Of a stretch of 18,537 nucleotides of DNA, positions 8,575-15,108 are shown in pieces (position 1 is the stretch's first letter; each line of letters begins with the position of its first letter). The stretch comes from Alistipes sp. (lineage in GTDB: Bacteria; Bacteroidota; Bacteroidia; Bacteroidales; Rikenellaceae): contig JAGBIR010000137.1 in NCBI GenBank assembly GCA_017934845.1, forward strand, positions 1 through 18,537. Reading direction: 5' to 3'. A program made the translations under genes and the position numbers. The notes beneath the pieces are model-generated. The model searched no databases. It had not been told where the DNA came from and worked only from the letters and a program-made list of their open reading frames with translations.

Positions 8575-9984
8575 ATGGCCCTAACGTCGATAAAGAAGAA
8601 TTTTGCCTATAAGAGCATACTGAATCTGTCATCCTATGTGGCAGCATTCATTGTGTTCCCCTATACGTCGCATATCTTCGGCGCCGAGCGCATTGGATTG
8701 GTCAACTTTGTTGATAATACGGTCAACTACTTCCTGCTCTTCGCCACGATGGGCATAGGTCTGTTGGGCGTCAGGGAGATTGCCGCCGTAAAGCACGACG
8801 AGAGGGAGCGCAGCCGCGTCTTTGCCAATATTTTAGGCCTCAACCTTGCGTTTACGCTCATAACACTTATAGTCTATGCCATCGCAGTGCTGTCGATACC
8901 GCGCTTGGCGGCACACCCCGAGATGTTCTTTATGGGTGGCGCAAAGATTCTCTTTACAGCATTGGTTATCGAGTGGTTTTTCTCGGGAATGGAGAATTTC
9001 CGCTACATCACTCTGCGCAGCATCGCCATACGCGTGCTATATGTCGTGGCGGTATTTCTGCTGATTAACAACCGCGACCAATATATACTCTATTTTGCCA
9101 TTACGGTGGCTTCGGTCGTTATCAATGCGCTGATTAACATCTTCTATGTCAGGAAGTTTGTCCGCCCGTCATGGCGCGATATGTTTGATATGCGCTACAC
9201 GCGAACCAATCTTTCGCTGGGCCTCTATTCGATAATGACCTCGATGTATCTTACGCTCAACGTCGTCTATCTGGGATTCGTTGCAGGCGACACCGAGGTA
9301 GGCTACTACACCACAGCCTTCAAGCTCAACACCGTTATGCTGGGCCTATTCTCCGCCTTTACCAACGTTATGCTGCCTAGGATGAGCGCATTGGTAGCAG
9401 CCGGAGAGAAGGAGGAGTTCCAGATAATGATAAACAAATCGTTCTCGGCCGTCGCAACGTTCAGCATCCCGCTGGTGCTGTGCAGTATGGTTATGGCTCC
9501 TCAAATTATCCATATTCTGGCAGGTAACGACTTCGATGGTGCAATACTTCCTATGCGCATCATCCTGCCGGCGGTCATAATGGCCGGCATTGCGCAGGTC
9601 TTGGCTATTCAGATTATTATGCCACTAAAGCACGACCGCACGCTACTCATTGCATCGGCCATAGGAGCCACTATAAGCATCATAATAAACATCTTTGTTG
9701 TACCACATTTAGCCAGCATTGGCTCGGCCATAGTGCTTTTGTCGGCCGAGACGGTCGTGACGGGCACATATATTGTATATGTGATACGCAAGAAGATTGT
9801 GAAGATTCCTTTCAAACTATTTGTACGCAGTCTGCTACTCTCGCTACCTTGTGTGGCAATATGTATAGCCTGCGCACACCTTATCGAAAACCCATTTATA
9901 TCGTTGGCGACAGCCCTCGTTACAAGTGTGGCGTGCTGGTGCGCCATTAACTTTAGAGAACTGCGACAATATTTGGGTATCTAA
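8575..9984 (+). CDS. wzx: Wzx-like polysaccharide flippase
   Basis: 469 residues, almost entirely hydrophobic, with roughly a dozen or more membrane segments, of the MATE-like/MOP polysaccharide exporter group. The start 'IKKNFAYKSILNLSSYVAAFIVFPYTSHIFGAERIGLVNF' is the typical Wzx/RfbX N-terminus, and 'GVREIAA' and 'GYYTTAFKL' are common in the group. It would flip the lipid-linked repeat unit across the inner membrane. The gap from rfbB is 69 bp, the largest in the cluster, and holds no promoter I can recognise. The last base of its TAA stop is the first base of the next gene's ATG. Confidence 0.92.
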   Translation: MALTSIKKNFAYKSILNLSSYVAAFIVFPYTSHIFGAERIGLVNFVDNTVNYFLLFATMGIGLLGVREIAAVKHDERERSRVFANILGLNLAFTLITLIVYAIAVLSIPRLAAHPEMFFMGGAKILFTALVIEWFFSGMENFRYITLRSIAIRVLYVVAVFLLINNRDQYILYFAITVASVVINALINIFYVRKFVRPSWRDMFDMRYTRTNLSLGLYSIMTSMYLTLNVVYLGFVAGDTEVGYYTTAFKLNTVMLGLFSAFTNVMLPRMSALVAAGEKEEFQIMINKSFSAVATFSIPLVLCSMVMAPQIIHILAGNDFDGAILPMRIILPAVIMAGIAQVLAIQIIMPLKHDRTLLIASAIGATISIIINIFVVPHLASIGSAIVLLSAETVVTGTYIVYVIRKKIVKIPFKLFVRSLLLSLPCVAICIACAHLIENPFISLATALVTSVACWCAINFRELRQYLGI

Positions 9985-10898
9985 TGGATGTCTCGATAAT
10001 CATTGTAAATTACAATACACTCTCAACAACAGCCGCCTGTATCGATCGTATTGTGGAGGCTACTCTCGGCGTAAAGTTCGAGATTATCATCTTCGACAAC
10101 GCCTCGACCGATGGCAGTCGCGAACACTTCTCGGCCGACAGGCGCGTTAGCTATATCTATCATCACGAGAACATAGGTTTCGGCCGCGCCAACAACCTTG
10201 CCTTGGAGCGTGCGCGCGGACGGAATATTCTGTTCCTCAACCCCGACACACTGCTCGTTAACGATGCTGTTTCGATACTCAGCCACTATCTCGACCGCAA
10301 TGCCGATGTTGCCGTCGTAGGAGGAGATCTCTTCGACGAGAGGATGCAACCTGCTCTATCGTTTCGACGGTTGCGTCCTTCAATCTGGTGGGAACTGAGC
10401 CTTCTGCTATGGCAGCTACCTCAACGGCTATGCTTTCCGCGCAGCTGGTACTTTAATCGGACTATTCGTCCCATCGATGTGGGCTACATTACGGGTGCCG
10501 ACTTAATGGCGCGTCGCGCAGATTTACTTGCCGCGAAGGGTTTTGCGCCCGAGTTTTTCATGTATTACGAGGATACCGACCTCTGCCATAGGCTCAATAA
10601 AACAGGCCGCATAGTAGCCCTTCCCGATGCTCAGATCCAACACCTCGAGGGCGGCAGTTTCGACACTCACGGGATAAATCCCCGACGCGTACTGCTCACC
10701 GAGCAGGGCCGCCACATCTACTACCAACGCAACCACTCGCCGCGTCACCACTCAATAGCCAACCGCATCTATATGCTCACGCTGCGTCTGCACGGTGCGA
10801 TACACAGACTCCTGCGCCACCATACGCGAGCCGCAGATTATGCGCTACGACTCAAAATTGTAAAGGATTTGCAACGTAGCATACAATCGGCAAGATGA
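9984..10898 (+). CDS. GT2-family glycosyltransferase, WbbL (rhamnosyltransferase)-like
   Basis: 304 residues with a GT-A fold. 'VSIIIVNYNT' at the N-terminus, FDNASTDGS (37-45), NIGFGRANN and LNPDTLL (N86-P87-D88) are the nucleotide-sugar-binding signatures; GADLMARR and 'EFFMYYEDTDLCHRL' carry the acceptor-side acidic residues. This pattern fits WbbL/RfbF-type transferases, many of which add rhamnose, but the donor cannot be settled from sequence alone. The C-terminal ~65 residues are rich in His and Arg and probably contact the membrane. It overlaps the flippase gene by 1 base and the next gene by 4 (ATGA). Confidence 0.88.
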   Translation: MDVSIIIVNYNTLSTTAACIDRIVEATLGVKFEIIIFDNASTDGSREHFSADRRVSYIYHHENIGFGRANNLALERARGRNILFLNPDTLLVNDAVSILSHYLDRNADVAVVGGDLFDERMQPALSFRRLRPSIWWELSLLLWQLPQRLCFPRSWYFNRTIRPIDVGYITGADLMARRADLLAAKGFAPEFFMYYEDTDLCHRLNKTGRIVALPDAQIQHLEGGSFDTHGINPRRVLLTEQGRHIYYQRNHSPRHHSIANRIYMLTLRLHGAIHRLLRHHTRAADYALRLKIVKDLQRSIQSAR

Positions 10899-12046
10899 AT
10901 TCGCTACCCTATATTGCCGTTGTAGCCACTCTGCTACTACTCTATTGGTGCGAGCAAAAACCGCGCGGCGTGCCATCGGCTCGGGCGAAGATGAGCGAGG
11001 CAGCGGGCTGGGCAGCATTTGCCGTAATGCTTATTTTCATTGGCTTTCGCGGGCATCTATACTCCGATTTCATAAATTATTACCCCTTTTATAATGCCCT
11101 GCCCGACATTTTCCATCTCAACACGTCGTTCCTGAAACGCTATCTCTTCGAGCCCGGGTTTGTTGTCTATTCGTCGCTGATTAAGAGTCTTGGATTCGAC
11201 TACTTTGGTTGGGTGGCCATAGGTACGCTTATCGACTTGGCTATCTATCGTCAGCTTTTTCGCCGCTATACCGACTCTGTCGTTCTGCCGTTTATATTTT
11301 TTATGGCATATAACGGTCTTACCATCGAGTTTAACCTCTACCGCAACGCCAAGGCGATGGATCTGTTTCTGCTATCGCTCCCCGCGCTCGAGCGGCGACA
11401 CGTGGTGCGATATATGGCGCTAAATCTGCTCGGTACGACGTTTCATCTCTCGTCGGTGGTATATCTGCCATTGTACTTTCTGCTTCATCGGCCGATGTGC
11501 CGAGCCCTGCGCTGGGGTGGAATAGTTTTTGCCAATATAATTCTTTTGGGTGGAGTGAGCCTAATTGGCGAGATCTTGCAATCGTTGGAGGCGTTTCGGG
11601 CGATGGCTTTTTACGATAAGTTTTTGCGACACGCCACAAATGGCACAGCAGGCTACGCGCTATCGTTCGGCCACATAGAGCGAACGTTTACGATTGTGCT
11701 GTTTACCGCCATGTATGATAGGTTGGAGCGGTCAAGGCCGAGCAATAGAATATTCTATAACTGCCTATGGCTCTACTACATATCGTTTATGCTGCTGCAC
11801 GAAGTTGAGGTATTCGTTGACCGCATACCGACGCTATTTGTCTGCGGATATTGGGTTTTATACAGCAACATCTCAACAATGAAGTGGCGTTGGCGGCAGG
11901 TAGTGATGCTCGTCGCAATTGTGCTGGCCATGGCAAAAATCACCATTGCCAACCAAAGTATAGCGGCGCGTTACGAGAATAGGATATGGGGAATAACGTC
12001 GTATAGAGAGCGTCGCTCGGAGGTCACTCCGCTACTATATAAATAA
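10895..12046 (+). CDS. EpsG/Wzy-like polysaccharide polymerase
   Basis: 383 residues, highly hydrophobic, with about ten membrane segments. 'FIGFRGHLYSDFINYYPFYN' followed by 'FEPGFVVYSSLIKSLG' is the pattern of EpsG-family proteins (arginine, then D-x-x-x-Y, then an EPGF segment), and 'GTTFHLSSVVYLPLYFLL' matches the later conserved His-containing helix. In Wzx/Wzy systems such proteins polymerise the repeat unit on the periplasmic side, and this is the only polymerase candidate in the cluster. It overlaps the upstream GT2 by 4 bases. Wzy proteins diverge strongly, so the role rests on family pattern and context. Confidence 0.84.
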   Translation: MNSLPYIAVVATLLLLYWCEQKPRGVPSARAKMSEAAGWAAFAVMLIFIGFRGHLYSDFINYYPFYNALPDIFHLNTSFLKRYLFEPGFVVYSSLIKSLGFDYFGWVAIGTLIDLAIYRQLFRRYTDSVVLPFIFFMAYNGLTIEFNLYRNAKAMDLFLLSLPALERRHVVRYMALNLLGTTFHLSSVVYLPLYFLLHRPMCRALRWGGIVFANIILLGGVSLIGEILQSLEAFRAMAFYDKFLRHATNGTAGYALSFGHIERTFTIVLFTAMYDRLERSRPSNRIFYNCLWLYYISFMLLHEVEVFVDRIPTLFVCGYWVLYSNISTMKWRWRQVVMLVAIVLAMAKITIANQSIAARYENRIWGITSYRERRSEVTPLLYK

Positions 12047-12055
12047 TTGTCAGAT

Positions 12056-13135
12056 ATGAAAATACTATTCGATCATCAGATTTTTGCATCACAGACCTAT
12101 GGCGGTGTCTCGCGCTACTTTACCGAGGTCATCCGTCGCCTGCCTCGCTCGATGTGGGAGGTCTCGGCTACGCACTCCAACAACCACTACGCGCGGCTCT
12201 ATGGCGTGGTCAATTGCCGCGAGTTCCTTCCGCACACCAACTTCCGACACAAAGGACGGCTGATGGCCGAGCTGGGTAAACCTTATTCGAAATATAGGTT
12301 GCGATATGGGGAGTACGATGTTTTCCATCCGACAAATTTCGACACCTACTGCCTCTCTTCGCATGGCATCCGTCCGATGGTAGTGACCTATCACGACACC
12401 AATTTCATCACCGCACACAATCCTAACCGACGTATGGAGCGGCTGCAACGTATGGCGCTGGCGCGTGCCGATAGAGTGATTGCCGTAAGCGAAAACACTC
12501 GTCGCGACATTCTCCAGCACTTCGACATTGCACCCGAAAGAGTGTGCGTCATCCATCACGGGGTGAGCCGCCTTGCCGACGAGGAGTTTGCCTACAGAGC
12601 AGCTCCCGCGCGACCCTATATCCTCTATGTTGGCCTGCGACACTCGTTCAAGAACTTCCGCACCTTCGCACTCGCCTTCTCACTCATTGCGCACCGTTAT
12701 CCCGACCTAAAGGTTGTCTGCACGCGCGAGGCATTCAATGGCGAGGAGATGGCACTTTTCCGACGGCTTGGTATTGCCGAGCGTATGCAGTCGATAGCGG
12801 CCGATGAGCCTATGCTGGCGCGGCTCTACACCAACGCGCGGCTATTTGTTTTTCCGTCGCGCTACGAGGGTTTCGGGATGCCGATACTCGAGGCTATGGC
12901 ATACGGCTGTCCCTGCGCGCTATCAGACTCGAGTTGCTTTCCCGAGATTGCCGGCGATGCTGCCACATACTTCCCTTCAGACGATGCCGAGGCTATGGCC
13001 GATGCCATCGACGCGCTGCTAACGTGCGAGGAGTTGCGCTCAACACTTCGGCAGCGAGGCCGAGAGCGCGTAAAGCAATTCACCTGGGAGCGCAGCGCGA
13101 AACAGCACCTCAACCTCTATCTTTCGCTGGCATGA
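12056..13135 (+). CDS. GT4-family (group 1) glycosyltransferase
   Basis: 359 residues from ATG 12056; an in-frame TTG at 12047, right after the previous stop, would add only three residues and is less likely. The N-terminal domain opens with 'MKILFDHQIFASQTYGGVSRYF', including the glycine-rich acceptor loop usual in GT4 enzymes. The C-terminal domain has YVGLRHSFKN and the retaining-enzyme motif E-x7-E at E271 and E279 (EGFGMPILE), followed by AMAYGCPCALS. It is a cytoplasmic, membrane-associated GT-B enzyme; donor sugar unknown. The stop codon overlaps the ATG of the next gene (ATGA at 13132-13135). Confidence 0.93.
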   Translation: MKILFDHQIFASQTYGGVSRYFTEVIRRLPRSMWEVSATHSNNHYARLYGVVNCREFLPHTNFRHKGRLMAELGKPYSKYRLRYGEYDVFHPTNFDTYCLSSHGIRPMVVTYHDTNFITAHNPNRRMERLQRMALARADRVIAVSENTRRDILQHFDIAPERVCVIHHGVSRLADEEFAYRAAPARPYILYVGLRHSFKNFRTFALAFSLIAHRYPDLKVVCTREAFNGEEMALFRRLGIAERMQSIAADEPMLARLYTNARLFVFPSRYEGFGMPILEAMAYGCPCALSDSSCFPEIAGDAATYFPSDDAEAMADAIDALLTCEELRSTLRQRGRERVKQFTWERSAKQHLNLYLSLA

Positions 13136-14000
13136 CAGGGTGCATAATGGTTCTATACAATCCCGATTGGCAGCTGCTCGGCAGGGTGTTGGAGGCTCTC
13201 GCCGACCAAGTTGACCGCCTCTGCCTGGTAGATAATTCCGACGAGGATAACAGCTCGAAAATACCCCCAATCGAACATCTTGACTACATTCCGCTCAACG
13301 GGAACAGAGGCATTGCCGAGGCGCAAACATAGGCATACAACACCTTTTGGAGCGGCGATTTCGCTATATTCTCTTTGCCGACCAAGATAGCATAGCAACG
13401 GCCAATATGGTTGGCGAGCTGAAACGTCGTCACCGCATATTGAGTCGCACGTTCGATGTAGCAGCCATCGGCCCGACACCCATAAATCGCCATACTGAAC
13501 GCCCCTATGTCTGCCAAAAGGATGAACGGATATTGCGACGGATGGAAATCGAGGGATATGAGTTCTGGGAGGCCCACAGCATTATCTCCTCCTTCTCGCT
13601 GATCTCGGCCGAAGCTCTCCGTCGAACGGGGCTTATGGACGACTCACTTTTTATCGACTTTGTCGATCAGGAGTGGTGCTGGCGGGCACGACGCAAAGGT
13701 CAAAGGGTGTTTATCGCCACCGACCTGCACTTTTCGCACGAGCAGGGACGGCATAGTTCGGCACTCGGCATAGAGCTGAAAATATCTACTCCGATGCGCC
13801 TCTATTTCCAGATTCGCAACCTGCTGTGGCTCGTGCGACGAGGCGATGCCCCTCGCGGCTGGCAACGGCGCAACCTCGCAAAGGCGTGCTACAAAATGGT
13901 TGGCTACCCATTGTTAATTGCCCCGCGCACGGCATATATCAAGAGTATTTTCCGCGCCCTGCGCGACGGATTATTCAGTAAAAGCACAAAATATGAATAG
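13132..14000 (+). pseudogene. Rhamnosyltransferase-type GT2 gene with a one-base frameshift
   Basis: The first part, from ATG 13132 (overlapping the GT4 stop), reads 'GCIMVLYNPDWQLLGRVLEALADQVDRLCLVDNS' and 'NGNRGIAEAQ', the N-terminus of the rhamnosyltransferase family known as TIGR01556 (RfbF/RhlC-like). It then meets TAG at 13330-13332. From 13326 the next frame continues the family exactly: N-I-G-I-Q-H-L-L-E, YILFADQDS, 'IISSFSLISAEALRRTGLMDDSLFIDFVDQEWCWRA', to TAG at 13998-14000. The A-run at 13325-13327 is three long where four would give the expected AQN-I-G, so one A appears to be missing. Restored, the protein would be about 289 residues. No slippery heptamer that would rescue it by programmed shifting is present. 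A homopolymer sequencing error is possible. Confidence 0.9.
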
Positions 14001-14823
14001 CGACATAACTGTTTTAATGGCCGTACATCGCGGTGAGAAGGCCGAGAATCTCGATGCGGCACTCCTCAGCCTGCATCATCAGACGCTACGGCCACAGCGA
14101 GTAATTCTCGTCGAGGATGGGCCCTTGACCAAGGCTCTGCACGATGTTATTCGGCATTGGCAACGGAGGTGGAAATCGCGTCTGCTGAGGGTGAAAAACC
14201 GAGAAAATATTGGACTTACCGCCTCGCTGAACCGCGGATTGGAGTTTGTCACTACATCGCTCATTGCCCGCATGGATAGCGACGATAGGTCGCATCCCCG
14301 ACGCTTCGAGTGGCAGAGCCGATTCCTGCGTTCGCACCCCGAGATTGCCGTTGTAGGTGGTGCTATAAAGGAGTACGGAAGCGGAAGCAGCAATGGCCGT
14401 ATGCGTCGTTACCCGCTGACGCACGATGAGGCTCTGCGCACCATCCACCGCGCTACGCCTCTTGCCCACCCAGCCGTAATGCTCCGCAGTGCGATATTCC
14501 AAAGCGGCATACGTTACGACGAGCGTTATCGCACAAGTCAGGATCTTGCTCTTTGGTTTGATTTGGTTTGTGCCGGCTATCGCATTGCAAACCTACGCCA
14601 AGCAGTCCTATACTTTCGCACCGACGATGCACTCTACAAGCGCAGAGGTCGCGCCAAGGCGTGGAATGAGTTTCGCATATATTGTCACGGGATAAGTCGC
14701 CTGCATGGCCCTCTTTCGTGGCGATACATCTTCCCGCTATGTCGTTTTATTTCGCGTCTGATGCCCTCGCCGATGATTCGTTGGCTATATCGCAGCGAAT
14801 TACGTCGTGCAATTGTGGAGTAA
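13993..14823 (+). CDS. GT2-family glycosyltransferase, AmsE-like
   Basis: 276 residues. ATG 13993 overlaps the end of the preceding broken gene by 8 bases; the frame is open further upstream, but MNSDITVLMAVHRGEKAENL is the family's normal beginning. 'LSLHHQTLRPQRVILVEDGP', 'NRENIGLTASLNRGL' and the metal-binding acidic motif MDSDD (D95, D97, D98) are typical of AmsE/WcaA-like enzymes of exopolysaccharide and O-antigen loci. 'HPAVMLRSAIFQSGIRYDERYRTSQDLALWFDL' matches their C-terminal part. It is the last gene of the cluster; downstream lies the hairpin repeat region and then a convergent gene. Donor unknown. Confidence 0.91.
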   Translation: MNSDITVLMAVHRGEKAENLDAALLSLHHQTLRPQRVILVEDGPLTKALHDVIRHWQRRWKSRLLRVKNRENIGLTASLNRGLEFVTTSLIARMDSDDRSHPRRFEWQSRFLRSHPEIAVVGGAIKEYGSGSSNGRMRRYPLTHDEALRTIHRATPLAHPAVMLRSAIFQSGIRYDERYRTSQDLALWFDLVCAGYRIANLRQAVLYFRTDDALYKRRGRAKAWNEFRIYCHGISRLHGPLSWRYIFPLCRFISRLMPSPMIRWLYRSELRRAIVE

Positions 14824-14856
14824 AACCGAAAGCACGAAGATTATTGGGTTCTATCC

Positions 14857-14989
14857 ATTTCACCCATAATATAGGGAAATGACTGTTACATACCCCCTCC
14901 CCTAAAGGGACTCCCCCTATTTTAGGGGGAGAGTTTATGAATTTCGCCCCTAATGTAGGGGAGATGTCACTTTAGTGACAGAGGGGTAT
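14857..14989. repeat. Cluster of short inverted repeats (REP/MITE-like element)
   Basis: Between the polysaccharide cluster and the protease gene lies a dense set of hairpins. CTCCCCCTA (14911-14919) and TAGGGGGAG (14923-14931) pair perfectly around TTT; CCCCTA (14947-14952) pairs with TAGGGG (14956-14961); TGTCAC (14965-14970) pairs with GTGACA (14975-14980). An outer pair, ATACCCCCTC (14890-14899) and GAGGGGTAT (14981-14989), encloses all three, with one extra C on the left. A degenerate copy of the second hairpin unit (14941-14965) sits just upstream at 14857-14880. This looks like a small non-coding repeat element resembling the GC-rich hairpin repeats found between genes in gut bacteria; it may also help end transcription of the operon. 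Number of genomic copies cannot be seen here. Confidence 0.65.
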
Positions 14990-15052
14990 AAAATATTATA
15001 TGCCCACAACAATGTACTGTAAATTCAACCCCGCAGGCTTATTTTGAATTAC

Positions 15053-15088
15053 AAAAAAATACCCCTGCACTTGTGGTGCAAGGGTATT
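15053..15088 (-). terminator. Intrinsic terminator of the M16 protease gene
   Basis: On the minus strand, AATACCCTTGCAC pairs with GTGCAGGGGTATT over 13 bp (one U-G pair) around a CACAA loop (plus-strand 15058-15088), and the stem runs directly into seven T residues (15053-15059). It lies 20 bp after the minus-strand stop codon at 15109. The plus-strand side has no T-run, so it acts mainly on the protease transcript. Confidence 0.9.
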
Positions 15089-15108
15089 TCGCTATTTAAT
15101 GATTTAGT

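Noticed and set aside
12047..12055. TTG at 12047 as the start of the GT4 gene
   Set aside because: ATG at 12056 gives the normal GT4 N-terminus; the extra three residues add nothing and TTG starts are rare in this group.
13321..13332. Programmed ribosomal frameshift in the rhamnosyltransferase-type gene
   Set aside because: The codons at the break (gcg caa aca) do not form a slippery heptamer and re-pairing after a -1 slip would be poor; a lost A explains the join better.
15022..15050. AATTCAA/TTGAATT inverted repeat as a plus-strand terminator
   Set aside because: The stem is 7 bp and A/T-rich with a 15-base loop and no following T-run; it is weak beside the clear minus-strand terminator next to it.
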